Below are positions 54,291-63,935 of a DNA stretch of 64,000 bases, one piece after another; the stretch's first letter is position 1; every line of letters begins with the position of its first letter. Below the pieces are notes generated by a model that worked only from the letters and a program-made list of their open reading frames with translations, did no database searches and had not been told where the DNA came from. The translations under genes and the position numbers were made by a program. The stretch covers positions 744,001-808,000 of the forward strand of contig JAHBZE010000001.1 of NCBI GenBank assembly GCA_019635585.1. The letters run 5' to 3'. Origin of the DNA: Xanthobacteraceae bacterium (GTDB lineage Bacteria > Pseudomonadota > Alphaproteobacteria > Rhizobiales > Xanthobacteraceae).

Positions 54291-55922
54291 TTACGCATTC
54301 CGCCGTGCGTCCTGGCGCACCATATCCGCGGCCTTCTCGCCAATCATGATGGCTGGCGCATTCGTGTTCGGCGACACCATCGATGGCATGATGGAAATGT
54401 CGGCGACCCGCAATCCTTCCACGCCGCGCACGCGCAATCTCGCGTCGACGACGTCCATCGGACCGTTCCCCATACGGCAGGTGCTGATGCCGTGCCATGC
54501 GGTCTGTCCGGTCTGGCGGATGTAATCGAGCAACGCATCCTCGTTCGTGACTTCCGGCCCGGGGCGCGTCTCACGGACGATGTAGGGTTTGAGCGAAGGC
54601 TGCGCAGCAATCTCGCGAACCATTCGCACAGCGCGGCGATAAGTGTCGATATCGCCCTTATGCGTCAGATAATTCACCTTGATCGCAGGCTCCTCCAGCG
54701 GATCGGCACTCTTTATATGGATGCTGCCCCGCGACTCCGGGCGAATCTTGAAAACGCCGATCGAGAAGCCCGGGAAGTCGTCGATGCCAGCTGCCTTGCT
54801 CCGCGAATAGCGATCCTTGCCGCTGATCAGCACGATCTGAATCTTCAGATCCGGGCTCGGAAGATCGGGCTTCGACTTTGCGAGCGCGTGGACAGTCGAA
54901 GAGGTTCCGCTAAGCATCCCTTTCCGCGTCAGCACATATTTCAAGCCTTCAAGATAGCGCCGCCATGCGCTCGTCATGATGTCGTTGATCGTAATCCGTT
55001 TCGTGCATTCGTAGCTGAAACGGAATTGCAGATGGTCGCTGAAATGCTCACCGACGCCGGGAAGGTCCGCGATTACCGGAATCCCGTATCGACGTAGCAA
55101 CTCCGGATTTCCGATGCCGGAGAGCTCGAGAATCTGCGGCGTCTTCAGTGCTCCGGCTGCCAGGATCACTTCCGCGTTGCACCGCGCGGTCTTCTTCACG
55201 CCGCCCTGCAGATACTCGACGCCGACCGCGCGCTTCTGTTCGAACAGAACCCGGGTGACCAATGCACGCGTTTCGATCCTGAGATTGGGCCGCTTTCTTG
55301 CACGCTTCAGATACGCAAGGTCGGTACTCGAGCGAACGCCTTTCCGATCGATGCTTTGCTGCAGATAGCCGACGCCTTCAAACACGCGGCCGTTATAATC
55401 TTCGTTTGCAGGAATCCCCGCATCGATACATGCCTGAAGATAAGCGTCCGACAGCGGATCGGGATCGTACTTGCCGCGATTCAAAACCTTGACAGGGCCG
55501 CCGTCACCCCGAACCGACGGATCTCCCTCCGGATAGTCTTCGAGCTTTTTGTAATACGGCAGGATGTCCTCGAAGCCCCAACCGTCGTTACCCCAACTCT
55601 TCCAGCGGTCGAATTCTTCCGGCTCGCCGCGGACCCAGGCGGTTCCGTTGACAGCGCTTGATCCGCCCAACAGCTTTCCGCGCGGTGTATAAATCTGCTG
55701 ACCGAAGAGTTCGGCCTCCGGCTCGGTCTTGAACGGCCAGACATATTTTTCATTCGTAAGAAGTTTTCCGACGCCGAGAGGAATTCGAATCCAGATCGAA
55801 TTCGGGTGACCGCCGGCCTCCAACAACAAGACCTTGAATTCCGGCGTCTCGCTCAGGCGGGCCGCTACCGCGGCGCCAGCCGAGCCCGCACCGACAACGA
55901 TGTAATCGAATTCTTCTTTCAC
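54291..55922 (-). CDS. GMC family FAD oxidoreductase (choline/alcohol dehydrogenase-like)
   Basis: 543 residues. FAD motif YIVVGAGSAGAAVAARLSE (about 7-25), GMC signature 1 GKLLGGSSAVNGTAWVRG, signature 2 GALKTPQILELSGIG, and the active-site pair WHGISTCRMG (His) and SPNTNAPAIMIGE (Asn). It oxidises primary alcohols, with electrons going to a quinone or cytochrome. Divergent from the AbrB-family gene. Substrate unknown. Confidence 0.92.
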   Translation of the reverse strand: MKEEFDYIVVGAGSAGAAVAARLSETPEFKVLLLEAGGHPNSIWIRIPLGVGKLLTNEKYVWPFKTEPEAELFGQQIYTPRGKLLGGSSAVNGTAWVRGEPEEFDRWKSWGNDGWGFEDILPYYKKLEDYPEGDPSVRGDGGPVKVLNRGKYDPDPLSDAYLQACIDAGIPANEDYNGRVFEGVGYLQQSIDRKGVRSSTDLAYLKRARKRPNLRIETRALVTRVLFEQKRAVGVEYLQGGVKKTARCNAEVILAAGALKTPQILELSGIGNPELLRRYGIPVIADLPGVGEHFSDHLQFRFSYECTKRITINDIMTSAWRRYLEGLKYVLTRKGMLSGTSSTVHALAKSKPDLPSPDLKIQIVLISGKDRYSRSKAAGIDDFPGFSIGVFKIRPESRGSIHIKSADPLEEPAIKVNYLTHKGDIDTYRRAVRMVREIAAQPSLKPYIVRETRPGPEVTNEDALLDYIRQTGQTAWHGISTCRMGNGPMDVVDARLRVRGVEGLRVADISIMPSMVSPNTNAPAIMIGEKAADMVRQDARRNA

Positions 55923-56159
55923 TTGCTCTCGCCGAAGCGGACCGCGCTTCGGCGCCTCATCTTATGCCCTGTCCGCGACGACCGGCCGACATCCGAACCA
56001 GCCGCCTGTATGCATCAGAGCGAAACGCAGTTGGTACATCGAAGCCACGTATGCGCGCCGAATATCAGCTATACGGCCCATTCTCTCCGCCGCGAGATTA
56101 TATACAGGAACGATCTATCGCGTTGCCCGGCAGCAATCCGGCTTTCCACGGAGATTCTC

Positions 56160-57260
56160 TTGCGAGCGCTGGCCCGGGCCTTCACCACATCGGCGGACGG
56201 CAAGCCGGGCGTTTTCCATCCGGAACGCTTCCCGTATTTCCGTTTTGGTCTTGCGCTTGCGATCGGCATGGCCGGCGCATTTGTGTTCCTCCATTTCAGG
56301 CTGCCGCTCGCGTGGATGCTCGGCTCGATGACCGCATGCACGATCGCTTCGCTACTCGGCGCGCGTATCGAGGCGCCTGCGGTCGCCGTTCCGGTCATGA
56401 CCATCATCGTCGGGGTCATGCTCGGCACTGGCTTTTCACCCGGATTGCTCGCGCAGATTCCGTATTGGCTGGTTCCGCTCGCGGGTCTTGTCGTGTCGCT
56501 CGTTTTAGGCGGGCTTGTTTGCGTTATCTATCTTCGTTTCGTCGTGGGATTGAACCTGCCGGATGCGTTCTTCGCCGGAATGCCGGGGGGATTGGTCGAG
56601 ATGGTACTAATGGGCGAGCAATACGGCGCCAACGGACGTACTGTCGCGCTCATTCATTCCTCGCGCATTCTTCTGGTTGTGCTGACGCTTCCATTCTTCG
56701 TTCAGTTCGTCTCGGGAATTTCGCTTACCAAGCCGCAGTTAAACGGCGCTTCGATCTTTTCAACACCGTGGCAAAGCTACGCATTCCTGATCGGGACCGG
56801 TCTCGCCGGTCTTCTGGTCAGCCGTCTGTTACGCTTGAGGGCGAAGTATCTTCTCGGTCCGATGTTCGTCAGCGCTGCCGTGCATCTTTCGGGTCTGTCC
56901 GATTTCAAGCCGCCGATCGAGTTGTTGAACCTTGCACAACTCGTTCTGGGTAGCGCGATCGGCTGCCGCTTCTCCGGAATGCCGAGACGCGAAGTATTGC
57001 GCCTCCTCGCCTATTCAATCGGTTTCACGGTCGTGCTTCTGGCAGTCACCGCGGGTGCGGCGATGGCCGTCAGCCGCATCAGCAGTTTCGATTTTCTGCC
57101 GCTACTCCTTGCCTATGCTCCCGGCGGACTAACGGAAATGAGTCTCATTTCTCTGGCACTGCAGGCGGAGGTCGCGTTCGTCGCGACCCATCACATCTTC
57201 CGGGTTTTTCTCGTGACCATCGGCGCCGCGTTCCTGTTCGGCCGTGTCAGGACGACCTGA
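56160..57260 (+). CDS. AbrB family (PF05145-type) integral membrane protein
   Basis: 366 residues if read from TTG 56160, which has GGAG 6 nt upstream; an ATG at 56010 is possible, and starts further left run into the divergent GMC gene. About nine to ten membrane segments, with two internally similar halves: LGARIEAPAVAVPVMTIIVG with AGMPGGLVEMVLMGEQYGAN, and LAYAPGGLTEMSLISLALQA with VAFVATHHIFRVF. Often mislabelled ammonia monooxygenase. Transport role presumed, not known. Confidence 0.82.
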   Translation: MRALARAFTTSADGKPGVFHPERFPYFRFGLALAIGMAGAFVFLHFRLPLAWMLGSMTACTIASLLGARIEAPAVAVPVMTIIVGVMLGTGFSPGLLAQIPYWLVPLAGLVVSLVLGGLVCVIYLRFVVGLNLPDAFFAGMPGGLVEMVLMGEQYGANGRTVALIHSSRILLVVLTLPFFVQFVSGISLTKPQLNGASIFSTPWQSYAFLIGTGLAGLLVSRLLRLRAKYLLGPMFVSAAVHLSGLSDFKPPIELLNLAQLVLGSAIGCRFSGMPRREVLRLLAYSIGFTVVLLAVTAGAAMAVSRISSFDFLPLLLAYAPGGLTEMSLISLALQAEVAFVATHHIFRVFLVTIGAAFLFGRVRTT

Positions 57261-57276
57261 CGCCATCGCCCTCTTT

Positions 57277-58296
57277 TTACGATGCACGCGAACGCTGCGC
57301 CATTCTCGGCTGTAATAATTCAACATTGCTTGACTTATGGGGAGCGCGAATCTCGGAAACTCCCGCGCCACAAACTTTGCGAGCTTCTTCGCGGACGATC
57401 TGGAGCAGCGCCTTGACCGTATTCGTCATCGGCCGTTGCTTGGAAGTTACAGCAACGACGGTCGAACTGACGGACGGATTCGCAAACCGGGTGAGCACCA
57501 CTTCGGTATCGTGCTTGTATCCATAGAGCGCCGGCGGTGTCAGAATCGAACAGCCCACGCCGCGCCGCACGAGGTCCAGAATTCCGCCAAGACCATCGAC
57601 TTCCAGTACTACATTCAATCTGATGCCCAGTTCCGCGGCGATTTCGTCGATCCGGAGACGCAGGCCATGCGGCCGCCCCGGCAAAATCAGGGGCGTCTTA
57701 TCCAGCTGCGCGAACGAGATCGACTCAAGACCCTCGAACCCATGACTGCGCGCGCTTACCAGTACCGGCTCTTCGGCCCAAAGAGGCTCTCCCTTGAGAG
57801 TCGGCGTCAACGCGTCTTCATAGAGAAGACCAATATCGACGCGGCCGCTCGCAACCCATTCGAGCACGAAGCCGGTATAGCTCTCGACAATGCGCAACTT
57901 CGCACTCGGCACTTCCTTCAGGAAGCGCTCGGCTACCACGGTGCTCAGCACCTTGCCCGCGACCGGTCCGAGGGCGAGTACCGCCGAGCCGGTCGGGTTG
58001 TTTGAAATCTCCGCCATCTCTGCCTGCGCCTGCTCCAGCCGCAACAGGATCGCCTTGCCGTGCTGATAGAGACTCTCGCCCGCTTCCGTCAGCAGCGCGC
58101 CGCGTCCGTTGCGGTCGAAAAGCCGCGCCTTGAAATGCGCCTCGAGCCGGCGGATCGAACGGCTCAAGGTCGGCTGCGGCACGTTCAGGACCGCCGCCGC
58201 TTTGGAAAAGCCGCCGGAGTCCGCCACTTGAAGAAAATATCGAAGGCCATGAACGTCAAACAGATTTTCGGCCGATTCTTCCTTGATCACGCTCAT
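57277..58296 (-). CDS. LysR family transcriptional regulator
   Basis: 339 residues from ATG 58296 (MSVIKEESAENLF) with GGAG 8 nt upstream. N-terminal HTH: FLQVADSGGFSKAAAVLNVP, then QPTLSRSIRRLEAHFKARLF; the rest is a LysR substrate-binding domain. Convergent with the AbrB-family gene, divergent from the MBL hydrolase gene 160 bp away, so it probably controls the latter group. Confidence 0.91.
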   Translation of the reverse strand: MSVIKEESAENLFDVHGLRYFLQVADSGGFSKAAAVLNVPQPTLSRSIRRLEAHFKARLFDRNGRGALLTEAGESLYQHGKAILLRLEQAQAEMAEISNNPTGSAVLALGPVAGKVLSTVVAERFLKEVPSAKLRIVESYTGFVLEWVASGRVDIGLLYEDALTPTLKGEPLWAEEPVLVSARSHGFEGLESISFAQLDKTPLILPGRPHGLRLRIDEIAAELGIRLNVVLEVDGLGGILDLVRRGVGCSILTPPALYGYKHDTEVVLTRFANPSVSSTVVAVTSKQRPMTNTVKALLQIVREEARKVCGAGVSEIRAPHKSSNVELLQPRMAQRSRAS

Positions 58297-58457
58297 CTGC
58301 GATCTCCGCAAAACGCTGCATCCGATTTTTGAGCGCGTGCACGCGCCCGCCGTTCCAGGCTCATGCCCGGCGCGAATAACTGGAATCCATGGCAGCCGAT
58401 TCCGTATGCTAGGCTTGGCTGATAGCTATTTCGTACCGAGCGCGGGAAAGGCCCACG

Positions 58458-59249
58458 ATGTCGACCGAACCCTACGAGGTCTATGCGATCCGCTATGCGC
58501 ATCACGAGCGGCGCGCGAGCGCCAATTTTCTCGGCGGCGATCCGCATGACGGGCCGATGCCGCTCGACTACTTTCTGTGGGCGATCAAGGGAAACGGCCG
58601 CACTTTCGTAATCGACACCGGGTTCGACGAAGCGATGGCGCGCAAACGCGGCCGCGAGTTTCTGCTGAAGCCGGAAGACGGTCTGCGTTCGATCGGCATC
58701 GACCACGCCAAGGTCGAAGACGTTATTCTCACGCATCTTCATCATGACCATTGCGGCAACCATCATCTATTCCCCAAAGCCCGCTTTCATGTTCAGGACT
58801 GCGAAATGTCCTTCTGCACCGGCCGCGCGATGTGTCATCACACGCTGCGCCATGCGTTCGAAGAAGAAGACATCGTGCAGATGGTGCGCCGTGTGTTCAC
58901 CGGCCGCGTTCGGTTCCATGACGGGACAAGCGAGATCGCGCCGGGCATTACGCTTCACCATATCGGCGGTCACACGCAAGGTATTCAGGCCGTGCGCGTG
59001 CTCACGCGGCGGGGCTATCTCGTGCTGGCCTCGGACGTCACGCATCTCTATGCCAACATGGAACGGCGCACGCCGTTTCCCGCGGTACATAACGTGCTCG
59101 CGGCGGTCGAAGGATTCGACAAGATCGAGCAACTTGCCAGCGCGAAAGACATGATCATTCCGGGTCATGATCCGCTGGTGCTGAGCAAGTATCCGGCTGT
59201 TTCTTCCTCGATAAACGGTGTCGTTCGGCTCGATGGCGACCCAAAGTGA
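58458..59249 (+). CDS. MBL-fold hydrolase, N-acyl homoserine lactonase-like
   Basis: 263 residues. Metal motifs: THLHHDHCGNH (HxHxDH, about 94-104), HHIGGHTQGIQ (His), LASDVTHLY (bridging Asp) and IIPGHDPLV (His). The spacing and the ASDV form match the AttM/AiiA lactonase subgroup. It may open the lactone of a signal or of a catabolic intermediate. Operon with the SDR 34 bp downstream. Confidence 0.87.
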   Translation: MSTEPYEVYAIRYAHHERRASANFLGGDPHDGPMPLDYFLWAIKGNGRTFVIDTGFDEAMARKRGREFLLKPEDGLRSIGIDHAKVEDVILTHLHHDHCGNHHLFPKARFHVQDCEMSFCTGRAMCHHTLRHAFEEEDIVQMVRRVFTGRVRFHDGTSEIAPGITLHHIGGHTQGIQAVRVLTRRGYLVLASDVTHLYANMERRTPFPAVHNVLAAVEGFDKIEQLASAKDMIIPGHDPLVLSKYPAVSSSINGVVRLDGDPK

Positions 59250-59283
59250 ACTCACACGACGTTTCCACAAAAAGGACTGGTGA

Positions 59284-60042
59284 ATGGACCTGCAATTGAG
59301 CGGACGCACCTGCGTCATAACGGGCGCAAGCACCGGCATCGGCGCGGGATGTGCGAAAGCGCTGGCTGCCGAGGGCGCCCGCGTCGCCATCGTCGGACGC
59401 CGCGAAAACTTTCTGCAGGACGTTGCCGATAAGATCGCCGCTTCGGGCTTCGAACGGCCCCTTCCCATCGTCGCCGATCTTCTGGATGCCTCCGGCGCAG
59501 CGCATGTTGCAAAGGCCGCGACCGATGCGTTCGGACATGTCGACATTCTCGTCAATTCGCTCGGCAACTCGCGGACGCTGAAGCCTGATTCCAGCGACGC
59601 CGAGTGGGACGAAGCGATGAATCTGAACTTCACTTCGACGCGCCGCATGACCCAAGCCGTTCTGCCCCGGATGCGCGCACGTAAATGGGGACGCATCATC
59701 AACATTACCGGCAGCATGGAGCCGAGAGCGACGAACGGTGCGACGGCCGCCAAAGGTGCGGTGCACATGTGGTCGAAAGGTCTGTCCTGCGACATCGCCG
59801 CCGAAGGCATCACCGTCAATTGCATTCCGCCCGGACGGATCAACAGCGAACAGATTCTCACGCGCTTGCATCCGACCGAAGCGGCACGGCGCGAATTTAT
59901 CGACCGGCATATCCCGATCGGATATTTCGGAGAACCCGAAGACATCGGCTATCTCGTGGCGTTCCTTTCCTCACCGCTCGCTCGTTACATCACCGGAGCT
60001 GTCATTCCGGTCGACGGCGGCATGCACGTATTCGGTCATTAA
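59284..60042 (+). CDS. SDR family protein lacking the catalytic Tyr
   Basis: 252 residues. Cofactor motif VITGASTGIGAGCAKALAA and C-terminal ARYITGAVIPVDGGMHVFGH are classical SDR. The active-site segment reads NITGSMEPRATNGATAAKGA: the Ser and Lys remain, but the Tyr of YxxxK is Ala. NNAG is replaced by NSLG. The reading was checked against the nucleotides and is not a frameshift. Catalysis must differ or be absent. Second gene of the MBL-SDR operon; terminator follows. Confidence 0.87.
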   Translation: MDLQLSGRTCVITGASTGIGAGCAKALAAEGARVAIVGRRENFLQDVADKIAASGFERPLPIVADLLDASGAAHVAKAATDAFGHVDILVNSLGNSRTLKPDSSDAEWDEAMNLNFTSTRRMTQAVLPRMRARKWGRIINITGSMEPRATNGATAAKGAVHMWSKGLSCDIAAEGITVNCIPPGRINSEQILTRLHPTEAARREFIDRHIPIGYFGEPEDIGYLVAFLSSPLARYITGAVIPVDGGMHVFGH

Positions 60043-60062
60043 CGACTTGAATTTGCTTCAGT

Positions 60063-60094
60063 GGCTGCATGCGAAACTTCGCATGCAGCCTTTT
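60063..60094 (+). terminator. Terminator of the MBL-SDR operon
   Basis: A 13-bp stem (60063-60075 with 60078-60090) containing TGCATGCGAA, followed by TTTT. It begins 21 bp after the SDR stop. Confidence 0.82.
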
Positions 60095-60104
60095 GCATTT
60101 CTTC

Positions 60105-61133
60105 CTACAAACCGGCGGCGAACAATCCTGCGAAAGCGACGATCAGAATAACGAGCGTGGTCCCCACGATGGTCGCAATGTGACGCCATCCGAGACCGAG
60201 AATGGAATTGACCGATGTGCCAAGGCCGAGTGCTCCGATGGCAACGAGAAGGCCCCAGGTCGATACATCGATCAGGAATGACTTCAACGCAGCGTAGGGC
60301 GCGGCAATCGCCGGAATGCCGGGAATAAAACTGTTCGCAAAACACAGGATGACGAATACGATCGCGAAGACCGGAACCGGCACCTTCGCGTCGCTCTGCG
60401 AACTCCCGGATTTCGCTAGCCACCAGCCGATCCCCACGACGACGGGCAAAAGCAGGAAAACCCGAAAGAGCTTTACGATTACAGCGGCGTTGCCGGCGTC
60501 ATCGGAAATCGAATAGCCGGCGCCGACAACTTGCGCGACATCATGGATCGTCGCTCCCAGAAAGACGCCGCTTGTGCGCGCGTCGAAGCCCGCCCAGATA
60601 CAGAAAACCGGATAGAGAATCATCGCGAGCGTCGAAAGCGCGTTCACGGCGACGACCACGAATGCGACATCGGCCGCCTTCTTCGGATAGTTCGGCAGCA
60701 CGGTCGATGCGGCGAGCGCCGCGGATGCGCCGCAAACCGCAGTCGCCGTGCCGGCTAGCGCACCGTAATATTTGCTCAGCCCCAGCAGACGCGCGAATAC
60801 GACGCCGGAAACAAGAGTCGCCAACATTGCGAGAATGACAATCGCGGCGCTGGTCAGCCCCAATGCGAAGATGTCGCCGAGCGCAATCCGCAGGCCGAGC
60901 AAGGCGACGGCCCACCGCAATACGGTGCGGACACAGAACGCAAGACCCGGCTGAAATACTTGCCTGCTCGCCACGAAATGCAGTGCGATGCCAATAAGAA
61001 GCGCAATCACCATCGCAGGAATCGGGAACACGCGCGCCACGAAAGGCGCGCTAAGCACGGCCGCAACCGCGACGCCAGCTGCAAGCAGGATACCGGGGAT
61101 CAGATGTCCGGGACTCGGAATCGATCCGGACAT
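60105..61133 (-). CDS. YeiH family putative sulfate exporter
   Basis: 342 residues from ATG 61133 (MSGSIPSPGHLIPGILL) with GAAGAG upstream; a longer frame to 61421 overlaps the DadA-like gene. About ten membrane segments; GTATAVCGASAALAASTVLP and GATIHDVAQVVGAGYSIS are family signatures. The family is predicted to export sulfate or sulfite. It lies 17 bp after the DadA-like stop, probably in one operon. Confidence 0.88.
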   Translation of the reverse strand: MSGSIPSPGHLIPGILLAAGVAVAAVLSAPFVARVFPIPAMVIALLIGIALHFVASRQVFQPGLAFCVRTVLRWAVALLGLRIALGDIFALGLTSAAIVILAMLATLVSGVVFARLLGLSKYYGALAGTATAVCGASAALAASTVLPNYPKKAADVAFVVVAVNALSTLAMILYPVFCIWAGFDARTSGVFLGATIHDVAQVVGAGYSISDDAGNAAVIVKLFRVFLLLPVVVGIGWWLAKSGSSQSDAKVPVPVFAIVFVILCFANSFIPGIPAIAAPYAALKSFLIDVSTWGLLVAIGALGLGTSVNSILGLGWRHIATIVGTTLVILIVAFAGLFAAGL

Positions 61134-61150
61134 TTTTAGCTCTTCTGTTT

Positions 61151-62476
61151 TCACGCTCGAAATCCCATCTGCATCGCCGATTGCGGCCGATGATCCGCGT
61201 AGCTCCCCGCCGCTTCCGGACCGGCACCGTCCTTGAGCAGCATTCCGTCCAGAGAGATTTGCGGGGCTTTGCCGGAGACGATGTCGGCAACCACACGGCC
61301 CGAGCCCGTCGCAAGCGTGAAGCCCAAGGCACCATGGCCCACATTCAGAAAGAAGTTCGCGTATCGCGTCTGGCCGACGATCGGCGTTCCGTGCGGTGTG
61401 GCTGGGCGCAGCCCGCACCAAGGCTGCACGCGCGAGAAATCCGTGATTCGTGGAAACGTCTTACGCACCGCATCGAGAAGGATATCGATGCGATCCTCGG
61501 CAATCGCACGCTCATCTCCACCAATCTCGACGAAGCCCGCGACACGCAACGCGCCGTCAAGCGGCGCGTACACGATCTTGTTGGCGTAGTCGGTGATGCT
61601 CAGGCTAGGACCATCACCGAGAGACGCGAGCGGTATGGTTACGCTGTAGCCGCGCAACGGGTAGATGGGGAGATCGATTCCGATCGGGAGCGCGAGCTTC
61701 CGGCTCTCGACACCGGCCGCGAGCACATAGGTATCACCGTCGATGACGCCGTTCGTCGTTTCCAGACCGATAATTCGATCGCCGAGCGAGCGAACCCGCC
61801 TTACCCCGGTTTCGGTCAGAGCCGTGAATTTCGAACTGGAGAGCAAGAGCCGCGTCAGTTCCAGGCAGAAGCGATGACAGTCGGCAGTCTCTTCGCTTGG
61901 CGTAAGAATTCCGCCGGTGATCCGCTCGCGGATGTCACGCAGCGACGGATCGATCTCGCAGCATTCGCCGGCACCGATCGCTTTCTGTTCGCAGCCCAGC
62001 GACTTCTGGTAGTCGAGCTGGCCCAATGCCGCCTGCCAGCTTTTTTGGCTCGAATAAACGACGAGTTTGCCGGTCCGCCGATAGGAAAAGGCGAGCGCTT
62101 CCTTGCCCGCGATCTCCTGATAGAGCTGGCGGCTATAGAACGAAAGCCTGAGCAATCGTTCGGTCGTGACGCGGCTCTGCTTCTTTGTGCAGGCGCGCAG
62201 GAACGACATGAACCAGCGCCATTGATGCAGATGGAACTGGGGCCGCAAGCGGACCGGCGCATCGCGGCTGAAAAGCAGCGACGGCAGTTCGGAGAAAACC
62301 GAAGGGCTCGCGAGCGGCGCGACATAGCTGTAACTGAGCTGGCTGCCGTTGGCGCGGCTCGCACCGGACGCGAGATCGCGCTCGCGTTCGAGCATGACGA
62401 CTTCGTGCCCCTGCTTCACCAGAAAATAGCTGGTGCTGAGGCCGATGACGCCGCCGCCGATGACGATAACCTTCAT
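61151..62476 (-). CDS. FAD-dependent amine/D-amino acid dehydrogenase (DadA-like)
   Basis: 441 residues. FAD motif VIVIGGGVIGLSTSYFLVKQ at the start, GASRANGSQLSYSYVAPLAS (DadA-type), PWCGLRPATPHGTPIVGQT, and the C-terminal NVGHGALGFTLATGSGRVVA. It oxidises an amino compound to the imine/keto product, with electrons to the respiratory chain. Located between the GSAM-like aminotransferase and the YeiH exporter. Confidence 0.9.
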   Translation of the reverse strand: MKVIVIGGGVIGLSTSYFLVKQGHEVVMLERERDLASGASRANGSQLSYSYVAPLASPSVFSELPSLLFSRDAPVRLRPQFHLHQWRWFMSFLRACTKKQSRVTTERLLRLSFYSRQLYQEIAGKEALAFSYRRTGKLVVYSSQKSWQAALGQLDYQKSLGCEQKAIGAGECCEIDPSLRDIRERITGGILTPSEETADCHRFCLELTRLLLSSSKFTALTETGVRRVRSLGDRIIGLETTNGVIDGDTYVLAAGVESRKLALPIGIDLPIYPLRGYSVTIPLASLGDGPSLSITDYANKIVYAPLDGALRVAGFVEIGGDERAIAEDRIDILLDAVRKTFPRITDFSRVQPWCGLRPATPHGTPIVGQTRYANFFLNVGHGALGFTLATGSGRVVADIVSGKAPQISLDGMLLKDGAGPEAAGSYADHRPQSAMQMGFRA

Positions 62477-62515
62477 GACGGGAACCGGGCCTTCGCTGCG
62501 ACGGACAGCATGCGC

Positions 62516-63841
62516 TTACGCCCGGCCTACCAGCCCGTCGCGCATTAGATCCCGAAGCGTGTCCTCGAACGCGCCGAGGAAGAATTCCACGTCCTTGTCC
62601 GTATGGGCGAGCGAAGTAACGCCGCCCATGTACGACATCAGTTCGACGCCCCGATTGCGCAATCCAAGCTGATAGCCGCGGACCAGATCTTTCGACAGGC
62701 CGCGAATCTGCGCGGGGTCGAGTTTCCCTACGCCGCCATCCTTGTCGGTTTTACCGAAGAAGACATGAAACGTCGAAGCATCGCCATAAGCGGTGCCCGC
62801 GATCTGGTGCGTTTCCAGCACCGATTTCATTCCTTTACGGATGCGCGAAGCCATTTCATTTGCGTGCTTCTGCGCTTCGCCGGTACGAACGACTTTCATT
62901 GCAGCAACCGCGCCAGCCGCGATGATGGAGCAGCCGTTGAAAGTTCCTTTATGCGTGACACCGGGCTTGCGGCCGTTGAAGGCGAACGCGGGGTCGAGCA
63001 ACCGCATGATCTCCTCGCGCCCGCCGACTGCGCCGCCCGGCAAACCGCCGGTCAGAATTTTTGCGAAGGTCGACAGGTCGGGCCGAATGCCTACGACCTG
63101 CTGCATGCCGCCAGGACTCCAGCGAAAGCCGGTAATCACCTCGTCGAAAATGAGCACGACACCGTATTTGTCCGCGAGCGAACGCAGCGAATGGAGAAAT
63201 TCTTTTACGAGCGGTACCGAGCCCCAGTTCGGGCCGGACACTTCGCAGATGATCGCGGCGACGTCGTTGTTCGTTTTCAGGATGCTTTCAACCGCATCCG
63301 CTTCCGGCTTGCTGACGATCGTAAGTTCTCGCATCGCGTCGGGAATGCCGCACGACGCCGAGCGATCGTAAGGCGCGACCATTCCGTACATCAGGTAATC
63401 GTGCCAGCCGTGATAGTGCTGCTCGAAGCGGATGACTTTGGGCTTGCCGGTGAAGGCGCGCGCCAGACGGAGTGCGAGCATCGTCGCCTCGGTCCCGGAC
63501 GCCGTAAAACGTAGCCGCTCGACCGAAGGATACATTTCCTTGACGAGTTCGCCCCACTCGACTTCGAGCGGATGGCAATTCGCGTAATAGCTGCCGAGCG
63601 GCATCTGCTGCTGCACCGCCGCCACCACGTCCGGGTGCGCGTGTCCCAGCAGAAGCGACGCGCTTCCCATCGAGAAGTCGAGATATTCCTTTCCTTCAAC
63701 ATCCCACTTCTTCGAACCCTGCGCACGACTGACGTAGATCGGATACGGCTCGGTGTAGCGGTTCTCGTGGGAAATACCGCCGGCGAGCACTTCCCTCGCG
63801 CGCTTGAAATACGCAGACGAACTCGCGGCTTCGATGGACAT
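62516..63841 (-). CDS. Class III aminotransferase, glutamate-1-semialdehyde aminomutase-like
   Basis: 441 residues from ATG 63841 (MSIEAASSSAYFKRARE) with GGAG 10 nt upstream; a longer frame to 63940 has no ribosome site. PLP fold: MGSASLLLGHAHPDVVAAV, ASGTEATMLALRLARAFTG, LIFDEVITGFR and the PLP lysine in FAKILTGGLPGGA. Many GSAM-like paralogs are not heme enzymes but act on other amino compounds. First gene of the aminotransferase-DadA-YeiH operon, so a catabolic role is likelier than heme synthesis. Confidence 0.88.
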   Translation of the reverse strand: MSIEAASSSAYFKRAREVLAGGISHENRYTEPYPIYVSRAQGSKKWDVEGKEYLDFSMGSASLLLGHAHPDVVAAVQQQMPLGSYYANCHPLEVEWGELVKEMYPSVERLRFTASGTEATMLALRLARAFTGKPKVIRFEQHYHGWHDYLMYGMVAPYDRSASCGIPDAMRELTIVSKPEADAVESILKTNNDVAAIICEVSGPNWGSVPLVKEFLHSLRSLADKYGVVLIFDEVITGFRWSPGGMQQVVGIRPDLSTFAKILTGGLPGGAVGGREEIMRLLDPAFAFNGRKPGVTHKGTFNGCSIIAAGAVAAMKVVRTGEAQKHANEMASRIRKGMKSVLETHQIAGTAYGDASTFHVFFGKTDKDGGVGKLDPAQIRGLSKDLVRGYQLGLRNRGVELMSYMGGVTSLAHTDKDVEFFLGAFEDTLRDLMRDGLVGRA

Positions 63842-63935
63842 TAGGAGCAACTCCTGGGCGGCTGACAGGCCACCGGTGGGAATGGGGGCACGGGAAACGA
63901 GAACGCGTCGAACTGTGTAGCAGCCATCCAATATC

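Noticed and set aside
61181-62548. Plus-strand open frame of about 450 codons
   Set aside because: Antisense to the DadA-like flavoprotein, whose motifs are unambiguous.
62516-63841. hemL for heme synthesis
   Set aside because: GSAM-like sequence, but operon context (DadA-like enzyme, YeiH exporter) and the presence of an ALAS-type hemA remnant argue that this organism uses the C4 heme route and this paralog is catabolic.
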